From a bacterium UBA3734 (lineage in GTDB: Bacteria; Bacteroidota; Bacteroidia; Bacteroidales; Bacteroidaceae): a stretch of 25,470 bases of DNA. Position numbers and translations under genes: made by a program. Below the pieces are notes generated by a model. That model did no database searches, was not told where the DNA came from, and saw only the letters and a list, made by a program, of their open reading frames with translations. Numbering within the stretch: the first letter of the stretch is position 1; every line of letters begins with the position of its first letter. Location of the stretch: NCBI GenBank assembly GCA_002372575.1, contig DFHC01000007.1, positions 1-25,470 on the forward strand, in the 5' to 3' direction. Below are positions 15,938 through 24,653 of this stretch, piece after piece.

Positions 15938-15966
15938 AGCGAAGCGATAACTTCTTCTAACTTCTT
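15938..15966. repeat. Dispersed GCGAAGCGATAACT motif with AACTTCTTCT tract (copy 2)
   Basis: AGCGAAGCGATAACT is followed by TCTTCTAACTTCTTA, whose last bases overlap the ompA TAA stop. The same combination, reversed, occurs within the extra segment of asnS at 25265-25400. Confidence 0.65.
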
Positions 15967-17107
15967 ATTCTGCGATGCAAATCGTCACACGGTTCTTGTC
16001 GTTCTCGGCGAACGGCTGCACGCGCGAACCCTTGCTGTCTTTCATGATGCGCTCAGCAGGAATGTTGTACTTCTGCGTCAGCATCTGAGCCACGATATCG
16101 GCACGACCAGCAGCCAGACGGTCGTTGATCTTGTCGTTACCCGTACCAGCGTCGGCATAACCCGTCACGCTCACCTTGGCCTTCGGATACTTGTTCAGGT
16201 ACTCCACAATCTCGCGAACCTTCACCTCTTCCTGCTCAACCACCTTCGTGGAGTTGATGGTGAAGAACACGTCGCGACGCAGCGGCTCCACCTTGGCAGG
16301 TTTCGGCTGGGGCTTGGGTTCCGGCTTTCTTTCCTCGACCACCTTCACAGGCTCGGGCGTGGGCTCCGGCTCAGCAATCACGGGAGCAACAGCGGTGTAG
16401 CCCTTGCCGAGGTTGATGCGCAGACCGGCCAGAGCATTGAAATACCAGTCGGCATTGCCGGCCTTCTTCGAGTTGTACTTGTCACTCAGGATGTTGGCGT
16501 TACCCTCGATGAGAAGGCGCACGGCGTCGCTCAGACGGAAAGAGAACTCCAGACCGCCGCGACCGAAAGGATTCACCTTCGTGCCGTCCCAGAGATACTC
16601 CATGTCGTAAGCGTCCAGGTTGTAGAGCGTGCGGCCAATGGCATTCGCCTCGTCGTTGTCGAAAGCGATGTTGGCACCACCACCCAAGAACAGCGTCACG
16701 TTGAACACGCGCTTGGGATTCCAGCCCGCAAACAGGTTCGACAGGTTGAACATCAGGTCCAGACCCGGAGCCACATACTTGAACTTGTAGTCGTTGTTGT
16801 AGGGATTGCCAGTCTGGTGGTCGCGGAAGTTCGACCAGCCACCCTTGCTCTGCCAGCCGTTAGCCTGGATGCGAGCACCGAAAACCGGCGAGAACTGGTA
16901 ACCCAGACCCAGCTGCACATTCGGGGAAATCAGGTCCTTGAACTTGGCCTCACCCAACGTGTACTGTGCACCGCCCTGAAGAGTCAGGAAGCCGTGCTTC
17001 TTAAACTGATACTCTGTGCCGTCGGCAGCCGTATAGGTTGCCTGAGCCATTGCGGTCGTGGTCAGCATGGCGACCATCGCCACAAGAATAAACTTAATTT
17101 TCTTCAT
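15965..17107 (-). CDS. OmpA family outer-membrane protein
   Basis: The 380-residue protein has a signal peptide cut after TTTAMA (about residue 21). An N-terminal barrel covers about 40-235 (FLTLQGGAQYTLGE, NVQLGLGYQFSPVFGARI). A Pro/Glu/Lys-rich hinge spans 243-275 (EPEPTPEPVK, KPEPKPQPKPAK), and a periplasmic OmpA-like domain covers about 278-380. In the latter VTGYADAGTGNDKINDRLAA and GRADIV carry the conserved Asp and Arg that bind peptidoglycan diaminopimelate. It ties the outer membrane to the cell wall and is normally abundant. It lies 46 bases after the three-domain protein gene on the same strand. I see no TAnnTTTG box in that gap, but the leader carries a perfect ACTAAC-T-GTTAGT palindrome. 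The gene ends at a bidirectional terminator. Confidence 0.93.
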   Translation of the reverse strand: MKKIKFILVAMVAMLTTTAMAQATYTAADGTEYQFKKHGFLTLQGGAQYTLGEAKFKDLISPNVQLGLGYQFSPVFGARIQANGWQSKGGWSNFRDHQTGNPYNNDYKFKYVAPGLDLMFNLSNLFAGWNPKRVFNVTLFLGGGANIAFDNDEANAIGRTLYNLDAYDMEYLWDGTKVNPFGRGGLEFSFRLSDAVRLLIEGNANILSDKYNSKKAGNADWYFNALAGLRINLGKGYTAVAPVIAEPEPTPEPVKVVEERKPEPKPQPKPAKVEPLRRDVFFTINSTKVVEQEEVKVREIVEYLNKYPKAKVSVTGYADAGTGNDKINDRLAAGRADIVAQMLTQKYNIPAERIMKDSKGSRVQPFAENDKNRVTICIAE

Positions 17108-17111
17108 AATT

Positions 17112-17124
17112 ACTAACTGTTAGT
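17112..17124. promoter_or_regulatory. Short palindrome in the ompA leader
   Basis: ACTAAC and GTTAGT form a perfect 6-bp inverted repeat around one central T, ending four bases upstream of the ompA ATG. It could be an operator or a small mRNA hairpin hiding the ribosome site. No known binding motif is recognised. Confidence 0.35.
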
Positions 17125-17153
17125 GAATAAATTATTTTTTGGTTTATCTTTGT

Positions 17154-19367
17154 TTATTTCTTTTTCTTCACAGGACGAATATTGCAGCCCGACTTACGCG
17201 ATTCCCACGATATGGCAGGTTCTACTCCGTTTACAAGGATTAAGCAATATCCTGTCTGGTACGTACCATTTCCATGACGATACATCTCCTCACACCAATA
17301 GTTGCCTTGCACATTGGAGTCTAAAAGATTTGTTCCATTATAATGACCTCGACAAGGCAGGAAAATGGAGTTTCCGTTGGGGCCTGTCACCTTGTAGCCG
17401 AACACGCCCTTTCGGGTTTCCGCTGTCCACGTGCAATCATACTTTAATTCCTCAAACTGTTGTTCCGTGGGCATTTTCCAATCGCCTTTCCAGCGCACAT
17501 GAGCCAAATCATATTCCGTTCCTGCAATATAGTTTGCTGGACCTGTGCTATATCCTCCATAGATGAGATTGCCCTTTGCATCAACATTGTCGGCACTCCA
17601 AAACGCATAGTTCTCCTTGAAATAGCCTTCGCTCTTTTTCTCTGTCAGTTCAGCCCAAGCCACATACATTCCGGCTTCTGTCTCGCTCTTGGCACCCACG
17701 TTGTAGCTGGCCCAGAGCGTTCCCGACCACAAACCCAGGTCCACAGCCTTGCCTGCCTCAGAAGTCTCTGGCTCTGTCGGATCGTCGTCCGAGGGGTCCG
17801 GATCTACAGCATCGTCCACATAGACAGGGCGCACAAACACATGGAGCGACTTCACACTCGTCTGGAACGACTGGCTACGACCAGTGGATATATGAAGCGC
17901 ATAAGGTTCCTGATCGCTTGTTGCATTAGATGTCCAATAATATCCATGAGAAGGATGCGCTAATTCGGAAAGGTCACCGGTCATATATCCATTGATGGGA
18001 ATGACGAGTGTTTCACCATTGGGGAATTCTACAGTATATTTCTGAATACCATTTTCAGTACTATACGTCCAATTTCCAAACGAGGCATCAAGGAGCTCTT
18101 GAAATTCTTCCTGCGTCGGCATTCTCCAGTGTTTGCCCCACTGAGCTGTGGCAATGTCGTATTTTGCATTGCCGCTAATATTGGTCGAGGTGTTCCCCAC
18201 GGCATAATGGTTGTCGTAGGGTGAGGCGAGCGCACCCGTCGGGTCGCCCCAGCCATAATAGCCACCATATTCGTTTTCGCTCTCTGCACCGATGTTCCAT
18301 TTGGCCCATTTCACGCTTAGCCCGAGGTCCACATAGCGGCAGTCGGTCGTAAAGTTCATCGTTTCTATGGCCTTCACAATATTCTCGCCCACCTTGGCGT
18401 AGGCCATCACCACGTACTGGGTATTCTCTTCGAGTCCCGTCAGGCTGAGAACCTCTTGCTCACCGGCTGGTGTGCCTGTTTTCTCTACTTTCTTGGCCGA
18501 GGCAAAGTCAAACTCCTGACCAGCCTTGTATTTCTGGTAGGCCACGCCGTAGGCCGTCACGCCTGCCGTGTTGCCCGTGAACGTCTCAGCAATGCTGGCA
18601 TCCGTGAAGCCTGCCTTGCCCTGCAAGGCGGCGGAAACCGCCAGCGGAAGCACATACTCGCCCTGAACCGGACGGATGGCAAGGCCCAGAAAACGGTCTG
18701 CACCCACGATAGAAGGCTTTTCGCCATCGAACTTGGCAGCCAGGGCCTGGCGCGTATTCTGCGACAGGAAACCCGTCCAATAATAGCCTTTCAAGGCGTC
18801 GCTCTCCACAACAGCATGACCTTGGCGATAGCTTGTCACGGGGAAGAACAAGGTCTGCCCATTGGGGGCCTTGGCCTCATAGCCCTGCTTCTCATCGCTC
18901 CACGTCCATTCGCAAGCGTCAATCAGTTCCTGAAATTCAGCATCAGTGGGCAGACGCCAGTCGCCACCCCACATCACCTTCGCCAAGTCGTAGTCCGTAT
19001 CAATAATCGAAGCCGGAGGCGTTTTCTTGGGATAGAAATTCGGGTTTTCCGACTCGTTCACAGCCGTGTTGTCGCCCCAGCCCACCAAGAATCCGCGACC
19101 GGTTTCTTCCGTGGCACCAAGGTTGAACGAAGCCCACTTCACCGACAGTCCCATATCCACGGGCTCAGCCTCGGCAGGCGACTCAATCACGTCTTGCGAA
19201 TAGCCAAAAGTAATTCTATCAACATCGCTCATCATCAGCGTGTCGCGCGTTCCATCAGTCTTGTTGATGACAACAACACGGGCAGGCTTGGCCGGTGACT
19301 TAAACTGTGCATGGCCTGTGCCGACAGACACGACGGCAAGAAGAGCTATCAAAAGATATTTTTTCAT
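17154..19367 (-). CDS. Exported protein with three Fib_succ_major-type domains
   Basis: The 737-residue protein has a signal peptide (MKKYLLIALLAVVSVGTGHA) and no lipobox. After a short VVVINKTDGTRDTLMMSDVD segment it carries three related domains at about 70-233, 340-515 and 560-735. Each has a VDxGL start with a WAS/WAK-xNxGA motif, a WG.DWR/K-MPT-FQEL block and an IRPV or VRPV end (GGDWRLPTDAEFQELIDACE, KHWRMPTQEEFQELLDASFG, KGDWKMPTEQQFEELKYDCT). A fibronectin-like linker lies at 235-335 and an acidic DPDPSDDDPTEPE linker precedes domain 3. Such domains have a C-type-lectin-like fold and usually bind ligands outside the cell; the target here is unknown. Its ATG overlaps the preceding gene by four bases (ATGA). 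Confidence 0.85.
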   Translation of the reverse strand: MKKYLLIALLAVVSVGTGHAQFKSPAKPARVVVINKTDGTRDTLMMSDVDRITFGYSQDVIESPAEAEPVDMGLSVKWASFNLGATEETGRGFLVGWGDNTAVNESENPNFYPKKTPPASIIDTDYDLAKVMWGGDWRLPTDAEFQELIDACEWTWSDEKQGYEAKAPNGQTLFFPVTSYRQGHAVVESDALKGYYWTGFLSQNTRQALAAKFDGEKPSIVGADRFLGLAIRPVQGEYVLPLAVSAALQGKAGFTDASIAETFTGNTAGVTAYGVAYQKYKAGQEFDFASAKKVEKTGTPAGEQEVLSLTGLEENTQYVVMAYAKVGENIVKAIETMNFTTDCRYVDLGLSVKWAKWNIGAESENEYGGYYGWGDPTGALASPYDNHYAVGNTSTNISGNAKYDIATAQWGKHWRMPTQEEFQELLDASFGNWTYSTENGIQKYTVEFPNGETLVIPINGYMTGDLSELAHPSHGYYWTSNATSDQEPYALHISTGRSQSFQTSVKSLHVFVRPVYVDDAVDPDPSDDDPTEPETSEAGKAVDLGLWSGTLWASYNVGAKSETEAGMYVAWAELTEKKSEGYFKENYAFWSADNVDAKGNLIYGGYSTGPANYIAGTEYDLAHVRWKGDWKMPTEQQFEELKYDCTWTAETRKGVFGYKVTGPNGNSIFLPCRGHYNGTNLLDSNVQGNYWCEEMYRHGNGTYQTGYCLILVNGVEPAISWESRKSGCNIRPVKKKK

Positions 19368-19885
19368 TTGCGAATAAACTTAAAGCTGTGTTGATTGGTA
19401 TTGATGATATAGAGTCCGCGGGAAAGGGTTCCCAAACGGATAGTGATTTCGTGTTCAGTATATTCTACCGGCACCTGCACCAACTTTCCGTCGGCAGTAT
19501 GCACGGTCAGTTCAGGACGCAATCCTGCACCTACGACTTTGACAACGTCGTCGGCCAGAATCCTGAATACAATTTTGTTCGACGCCGCAGCGTCTTCAAT
19601 CTCGTCCATCGACGTGGTGGATTGGTCATCCTCCACGAAAGTCATCTCATCAACATTGTCTATCTGGAAGGCAGACTGCCTCTGCGTCGATGTGATGACG
19701 ACTTGCTCTTCGTCAAAAGTCACGATGGGATTGGTTTCAAGCGAAAAAAGGGCTTCCCGAAGCACATAGTTGTCGTCAATGTAAGAAACCCGAAGCACTT
19801 TGTTGTCTTCAGCTGCCCGCAGTCCGCCTGCCATTGTCAGCAGGGCTGCCACGAGCCATAAGCGGATACTCTTGTTAATTGGCAT
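19364..19885 (-). CDS. Small exported protein with sorting-domain-like C-terminus
   Basis: The 173-residue protein has a signal peptide (LWLVAALLTMAGGLRA). The middle part reads ALFSLETNPIVTFDEEQVVI and FQIDNVDEMTFVEDD, the pattern of many short Bacteroidales proteins. The end (LRPELTVHTADGKLVQVPVE, then LSRGLYIINTNQHSFKFIRK) resembles a type IX secretion sorting domain or its relatives, with a GLYII strand and a basic tail. The neighbouring three-domain protein has a similar MSDVDRITFG motif near its N-terminus. The gene overlaps its upstream neighbour by 11 bases and its downstream neighbour by 4, so all three are probably one translational unit. Function unknown; no type IX machinery is in the window. 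Confidence 0.75.
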   Translation of the reverse strand: MPINKSIRLWLVAALLTMAGGLRAAEDNKVLRVSYIDDNYVLREALFSLETNPIVTFDEEQVVITSTQRQSAFQIDNVDEMTFVEDDQSTTSMDEIEDAAASNKIVFRILADDVVKVVGAGLRPELTVHTADGKLVQVPVEYTEHEITIRLGTLSRGLYIINTNQHSFKFIRK

Positions 19886-20282
19886 ATTTCAAGTGTGCGT
19901 GAAAAAACACTTCGTGATCTGTTGTGTCAGCCGAGTTGGAACTCACCGTAATCATGCGCTCGATGTCGCCCGGAGGGTAGATCGACAGGTTGTAGCCCAC
20001 GCGAATGGTGCCTGTTTTGCCACCGGTCACCACCGTGTCGTAGCGCTCCACCTTTACGCAGTCGCACGAGGGCCACACGCTGCTAATCGTCAGCGGCTCG
20101 TCGCCCACGTTGCGGAATTCCACGTCGTACGTATGGATGGCGTCGTTCGTGAAAATCGTGCCCAAGTCTATCTCGGTCTGCGAAAAAGAAATCTGTGCCG
20201 GTTTCCTTTCACAGGCTGCCAATGTCACGGCGAAAATCGCCAAGACTGCTTGGGCCACCCGATGACGCATCCAATTGCTCAT
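19875..20282 (-). CDS. DUF1573 lipoprotein
   Basis: The 135-residue lipoprotein has lipobox TLAAC (Cys24). Most of it is one DUF1573 domain, an Ig-like beta-sandwich related to ASH/MSP folds: FSQTEIDLGTIFTNDAIHTY, VEFRNVGDEPLTISSVWPSC, then DCVKVERYD and the TGTIRVGYNL strand. The CDC cluster corresponds to the family's characteristic cysteine-bearing turn. DUF1573 proteins are common in Bacteroidota envelopes and may act as binding modules, but no function is established. The gene overlaps the 170-residue lipoprotein gene by four bases (ATGA) and the next gene by 11. Confidence 0.87.
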   Translation of the reverse strand: MSNWMRHRVAQAVLAIFAVTLAACERKPAQISFSQTEIDLGTIFTNDAIHTYDVEFRNVGDEPLTISSVWPSCDCVKVERYDTVVTGGKTGTIRVGYNLSIYPPGDIERMITVSSNSADTTDHEVFFHAHLKYAN

Positions 20283-20791
20283 TCGTTTTTGTAATAGTTT
20301 TCAACACCCTCTGCGTTCTCGTCGCGCACCGTCAGATACCACTGACCGTCTTTCAGCACGGGGTTCAGCGAGAAATGGGTCACACCCTTGTTCGTGGCCA
20401 TGTCGCCGTCTTCCATAATCTGCACCTTCAGCTTCATCTCGTTGTTCTTTTCGGTGCGGATGGTGAATTCCTCCAGCTCGCAGGCATAGACCGTGAATAC
20501 TTTCATCGTCCTCACGAAATTCCGCCTTTCCTGCTCAGGAAGTGGAATCACACTGTCGTTCTTCACGCAGTAAAGCATCTGGCTTGCCGTCTCAAAATCA
20601 TTGTTGGCAAAGGCCTGCACGTAGTTATCGACCAACTGGCGGATTTGCGTGGTGTCTTTCTGGCTCAAGTCAAGCGTCACGGGGCGCAGGTATTTGTTCT
20701 GCGGACCAGTTTCCTCGCTGCGCTTCTTGTCGCCGCACGATGCGAGCACCAACAGGCCGACCACCAGCAGGGAGATGTATTTTTTCATCAT
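20279..20791 (-). CDS. Lipoprotein with NTF2-like (DUF4878-like) fold, function unknown
   Basis: The 170-residue lipoprotein has lipobox LVLASC (Cys19) followed by GDKKRSEE. The body begins with a helical segment (TTQIRQLVDNYVQAFANNDF, then ETASQMLYC) and continues with long strands (VFTVYACELEEFTIRTEKN, EMKLKVQIMEDGDM, GQWYLTVRDENAEGVENYY). That helix-then-curved-sheet pattern resembles NTF2-like lipoproteins such as DUF4878, but the match is loose. It is the first gene of an overlapping four-gene run down to 17154. Only about 24 bases separate its ATG from the terminator of the upstream gene and no promoter box is visible, so its expression may rely on read-through. Two ATG codons in tandem start the frame. 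Confidence 0.72.
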   Translation of the reverse strand: MMKKYISLLVVGLLVLASCGDKKRSEETGPQNKYLRPVTLDLSQKDTTQIRQLVDNYVQAFANNDFETASQMLYCVKNDSVIPLPEQERRNFVRTMKVFTVYACELEEFTIRTEKNNEMKLKVQIMEDGDMATNKGVTHFSLNPVLKDGQWYLTVRDENAEGVENYYKNE

Positions 20792-20815
20792 ATCAAGACA
20801 ATTTTTTCAATTTTG

Positions 20816-20847
20816 AAAAAGGGGAGGAGTTCACACCCCTCCCCTTT
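20816..20847 (-). terminator. Intrinsic terminator after the 1218-residue surface lipoprotein gene
   Basis: AAAGGGGAGG (20818-20827) and CCTCCCCTTT (20838-20847) form a perfect 10-bp stem with a 10-nt loop. In the minus-strand transcript the stem is followed by more T residues (CTTTTTC), the classic intrinsic terminator form. Confidence 0.85.
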
Positions 20848-20873
20848 GAATATGTTACTTAGAATCTTTCTAA

Positions 20874-23800
20874 TTAGAACGGCTTGGCGTTACCCTGGGT
20901 TCTGTCAACCGTCACGGTAGCTGTGGTGTAGAACTCACCCCAGATGTACTTCACGATGACAGGAATCTCGAGCGTGAACATGTGGACATTGTTACCCAAG
21001 TTGTTGTACTCGAGGTAGTTGCCGTTGTCAGCGTCCACGTGGTAGGTCAGGTCAACCTGGTTACTGATGGTGTAGAGCGGTTTCATACCGTCGTTGTTCA
21101 GGTCGCACTTCACTGTACGCTTGGTGCTGAGCATATCGCCATCTACCAGACCCTCGATCTCGATGCTCTCGATGCCGTAGTAGTCGAAGTAGTTGTTGCG
21201 ATCGCCGGTGCGCTTGTAAACGCCCTTCCACTCATTACGCCAGTCGGTGTACTCGAACAGACCGTTCAGATATACTCTCTGCTTGCCGTCGGAACCAGCA
21301 TCCTTAATCGTGGATTTACCATCGGTCACGTCGATCGGACGGAGGAAGCGGACGTTGAACGAACCGTTTTCAACCTTGATCGGAGCGCACTGGTTGTCGT
21401 TCTGGATAGCGAGGCTGATCACCACGTTGAGGAAGTTCTTCAGCACTTCGTCGTTCTTGTCGTTGAACTCATTGTGCGAGCAGTAGTTCAGCAGGTCGTG
21501 AGCAATCTTCGAGTGAGCATACTTAACCATGGTGTAGTTAGCTTCCTCGATGTCGCCAGCCTTGTCGGCGAACTTCTCCGGCAGTACGAGCTCAGCAATC
21601 AGCGTGTTGCCAACCAGCAGCTGACGGCCGTCAGCAGACACGGAGAGCGTGTAGGTCGAACCAGAAGCACCCTTGAACTGCTTGCCCTTGTTCGACTCGT
21701 CGAACACGAGGCGATACTTGTAGTTGTTGTAGTTGAAGCCAGTTCCACCGGTCACGATGTTGCGGCTCACCACCTTGTTGTCCAGGAATTCGTTCGAGAA
21801 CAGGTTGGTCAGCGAGTCAGCGTCGTCGCGGAGTTCGTCCTCAACAGAAGGAACATTGGTGTGGAGTTCGTCGGTTCCCATTTCAGCGGTGTTCTTCAGA
21901 TACCAGTACTTGGCAATCTTAGCCTGAGTCCAGTCAACCTTCACGTTCAGGTCGGTGATGCTGTAAGGCTTGAAGGTCACCTTCGTGTTGAACACAACGT
22001 AAACATCCTTGTAGTGCGAGAATGCACCGTGGATATCCTCATACTTCACGGCCACAGACACATTGTATGTCTTTGCGGTCTTCTTCTGAGTCTCACGAGT
22101 CCACTGCTGATAGAGCTTCTGAACGTCGTTGGCAGTGAGTTCCCACTTCAGGGTAGAAGTCTGGGTACCAGTCTCATTGTCCATATCAGGCTCGTTGGTG
22201 ATGACACCAATGTAGTTAGCCGGAGTGCGAGCAACCCACTGACCCTGGGCATTCTTCTCAAACTGCTGGAAGTCGTTCTGACCATCGCGCACGGGATCCT
22301 CATTGAAGTGCTCCTCGAAGGTGGGACGGTCAACGCCGAGGCCCTTATAGATGTCGTACTCGGTCTGGATCCACTTCGTGGCGTACACAGCGTAGCCAGT
22401 CGGACGGAGAGACGGGCAAACATCCTGATATTCTCTGTTGGTACCGTCGTAGGTCACCACGAAGGGTTCCGGACCAACGGGAACAACCTCTTCCTTCACG
22501 ATTTCGATACGGATGTAACCGTAGTCATACACTTTGCCATCGGCATCCACCAGCGATACGCGAACCATCGGCGTACGGCCTACAGCCTGCAGGGCGTTCT
22601 CGCCAATGAAGTCAGCGATGTCGGTAGCCTTCGGATCAACCTGAGAATAGTTGGTACCGTTCTTGCGCGGCAGCTGCGGGCGGAAGGTGTAGCCATCCTC
22701 GAGGATAGCGGCGTGAGCCGATTCGTCGGTATTGTTGTTACCCAGAATCAAGCTGGTCAGCTCGAACTTGTAGGTCAGACCGAACTTCTTCAGCTCGTCA
22801 GCAGTCATCTTCTTGTGGGTGCCATCAACCGAAGTCCAGTGGGTCTCCACCAGTGTGCGCAGGTCGAGGGTCTCCTTGTAGAACACCTTGTCCTGAGCGT
22901 TGGTCTTAGCATAATTGTCCTGATGAGCCTTGGCAATCGAAGCAGCTTCGTGTACGGTAGCCATCACGTGGCTGACAGAAACAGGAGTCTGAGTGGGAGA
23001 AACGATAGCGCAAATGCCGCAGTGCGTGTTCTTCTGACCGGTAGCATGAGCGTTGTTGTCGATGTGAGCCAGACGCAGGTCGGTCAGCTTGTCGGCGAAG
23101 AGCGTAGCGTAGTCAGAAGTAACGGTGGTGTCCTTACCAGCCTTGTTCAGCGTAACCTGAGAAGCAAAGACGGTAACCATCGGCTTGTCCTGACCTTCAG
23201 CCCAGTAGTCCTCAGAAACGGCCTTAATCTGCTCGGGATCTTTCACGTTGAGCTGCACGTTCAGGATACCATCGGTAACCTTCCAGCTCTTAACGCTCAG
23301 ACCAGCGTCAGCCTTGGTGGCCGAACGGGTGTTCTCGAACCACTTGTCGCCAGAGAGCACGTCAACAGACGTGAAGTGGTCGGTGTTCACGTTCGAGGGG
23401 TTTAGGTGGTACTTAGCCCACAGATCCTCAACGAGAGCCACCTTCGTGCTGTCGTAGCGGTTGTGTACGGTGCGAGCGGCTGCAGCAGCGAGGTCGATGC
23501 TTGCCTCTTTCTGCTCGTTGAGGTAGCCGCGAGTTTCCTTCTTGTTCCAAGCAGCAGCGGGAACATTCTTGAAGGTGTAAGCCTCGAGGTAGTTGAAGCT
23601 GGTAGCTTCGATACCGTGGTAGTAGCCATCGGGAACGAACACGAGGCTGCGGAGGCTGTTCTTCACGAGCACGTTCAGCACGTTCACCTCAGCCTGCAGG
23701 GCGTCAACCTTCTTCGAGAGTTCATCGAGCTGCTTTTTCAGCTTCGCGATTTCCTGATCGGTGTAAGTATTCGACTCGGAGATAGCCTCGCTCTTAGCCT

Positions 23801-24530
23801 TTGCGATAGCGTCGGTGAGATCTTTCTCCATTTTGTCCATGGCATCGGTGAGCTCTTTCTTCACCGTGTTGATTTTGCCTTCGAGCTCAGTCTTGTCGGC
23901 CTGCTTCAGGTAATCGTCCTCGATAGCCTTGATGCGGGCCTCGAACTTCTTCACAGCGTCAATCTGCTGCTGGAGATCCGAAACGGCAGCCTCGCGAGCT
24001 ATAATCTCGTTCCTCAGACCTTCCTCCAAGCCTTCGATTCTCTTGAGGTGTTTGCCAAGATCCACTTCGATGGACTCGAACTTAGCGTAGATCTTAGCAA
24101 CCTCCTCTGTGAACACGCTCTTGTCGAGCTTGTTGTTCTGAAGGTCGGTAATCAGACCATTGATTTCCGTCAGCGCATCCTCGGCAGTCTTCATGCGAGC
24201 CTCAAGACCAGCGACTCTACCAGTCAGATCAAGAAGATTTCCTTCGAGGGTCTTGATCTTGTCAGCATTGGCGTTCACGTCAGTGCGAAGATCAGTAATC
24301 TGACCCTTAATGGTTGTGATCTGACCCTCAACAGTCTCAATACGACCCTGCAAAGTGCTAATCTTACCCTGGAGATCAGCCTTGGCCTCGTTCAGGGCAT
24401 TCAGATTGGTCGTAATCTGCTTCTGCAAGTCCTGGATGTCGTCATCGTAGTCCTTGCAGGACGTCAGCGATGTGGAAGCGATTGCGAATGCTCCCAGCAC
24501 CATCAAAAAGCTTAAAAACTTTCTTTTCAT
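20874..24530 (-). CDS. Large coiled-coil surface lipoprotein (DUF4988/PL29 N-terminal-like)
   Basis: The 1218-residue lipoprotein has lipobox SLTSC (Cys25) followed by KDYDDDIQDL, a strong acidic surface-export signal. Residues about 30-290 are a long coiled coil rich in Leu/Ile heptads (LQGRIETVEGQITTIKGQIT, LDELSKKVDALQAEVNVLNV). This N-terminal arrangement is the one databases label DUF4988 or PL29-lyase N-terminal domain. The remaining 900 residues are beta-rich with repeated strand patterns, and I recognise no catalytic domain, so lyase activity should not be assumed. It probably forms a stalk-and-head layer on the cell surface. It has its own promoter with a leader of about 117 bases, and a strong terminator, suggesting high expression. 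Confidence 0.85.
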   Translation of the reverse strand: MKRKFLSFLMVLGAFAIASTSLTSCKDYDDDIQDLQKQITTNLNALNEAKADLQGKISTLQGRIETVEGQITTIKGQITDLRTDVNANADKIKTLEGNLLDLTGRVAGLEARMKTAEDALTEINGLITDLQNNKLDKSVFTEEVAKIYAKFESIEVDLGKHLKRIEGLEEGLRNEIIAREAAVSDLQQQIDAVKKFEARIKAIEDDYLKQADKTELEGKINTVKKELTDAMDKMEKDLTDAIAKAKSEAISESNTYTDQEIAKLKKQLDELSKKVDALQAEVNVLNVLVKNSLRSLVFVPDGYYHGIEATSFNYLEAYTFKNVPAAAWNKKETRGYLNEQKEASIDLAAAAARTVHNRYDSTKVALVEDLWAKYHLNPSNVNTDHFTSVDVLSGDKWFENTRSATKADAGLSVKSWKVTDGILNVQLNVKDPEQIKAVSEDYWAEGQDKPMVTVFASQVTLNKAGKDTTVTSDYATLFADKLTDLRLAHIDNNAHATGQKNTHCGICAIVSPTQTPVSVSHVMATVHEAASIAKAHQDNYAKTNAQDKVFYKETLDLRTLVETHWTSVDGTHKKMTADELKKFGLTYKFELTSLILGNNNTDESAHAAILEDGYTFRPQLPRKNGTNYSQVDPKATDIADFIGENALQAVGRTPMVRVSLVDADGKVYDYGYIRIEIVKEEVVPVGPEPFVVTYDGTNREYQDVCPSLRPTGYAVYATKWIQTEYDIYKGLGVDRPTFEEHFNEDPVRDGQNDFQQFEKNAQGQWVARTPANYIGVITNEPDMDNETGTQTSTLKWELTANDVQKLYQQWTRETQKKTAKTYNVSVAVKYEDIHGAFSHYKDVYVVFNTKVTFKPYSITDLNVKVDWTQAKIAKYWYLKNTAEMGTDELHTNVPSVEDELRDDADSLTNLFSNEFLDNKVVSRNIVTGGTGFNYNNYKYRLVFDESNKGKQFKGASGSTYTLSVSADGRQLLVGNTLIAELVLPEKFADKAGDIEEANYTMVKYAHSKIAHDLLNYCSHNEFNDKNDEVLKNFLNVVISLAIQNDNQCAPIKVENGSFNVRFLRPIDVTDGKSTIKDAGSDGKQRVYLNGLFEYTDWRNEWKGVYKRTGDRNNYFDYYGIESIEIEGLVDGDMLSTKRTVKCDLNNDGMKPLYTISNQVDLTYHVDADNGNYLEYNNLGNNVHMFTLEIPVIVKYIWGEFYTTATVTVDRTQGNAKPF

Positions 24531-24612
24531 AAATAAAACAGTTTTAAATGAAACATTAAATTTAAAAATATTATATCATTTTCTCTCGTCTTCACGACGT
24601 CATTTCATTGCT

Positions 24613-24651
24613 GCGAAAGGGCATTTTTGTGCCCAAACACACCAAATTCGC
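24613..24651 (-). promoter_or_regulatory. Hairpin in the 5' leader of the large surface lipoprotein gene
   Basis: Just after the predicted transcription start the leader contains GGGCA/TGCCC (24619-24623 and 24630-24634), enclosed by GCGAA/TTCGC (24613-24617 and 24647-24651). A 5'-terminal hairpin of this kind often protects abundant mRNAs; that role is inferred. Confidence 0.4.
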
Positions 24652-24653
24652 TG

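Noticed and set aside
17154..19367. Diversity-generating retroelement target (lectin-like domains ending in YYWTS and VRPV)
   Set aside because: No reverse transcriptase, template repeat or A-biased variable repeat copy is visible in the window, and the three domains differ by ordinary divergence.
19364..19885. Confident type IX secretion substrate
   Set aside because: The C-terminus only resembles a sorting domain, and many Bacteroidales proteins carry similar ends in genomes without the system. No machinery genes are present here.
20982..23405. Long open frame (807 codons) on the plus strand
   Set aside because: It lies entirely opposite the surface lipoprotein gene, is Val/Leu-rich without domains, and reflects the codon bias of that gene. 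The same holds for 10320-12449 opposite the TonB receptor and 4684-6033 opposite the M16 gene.
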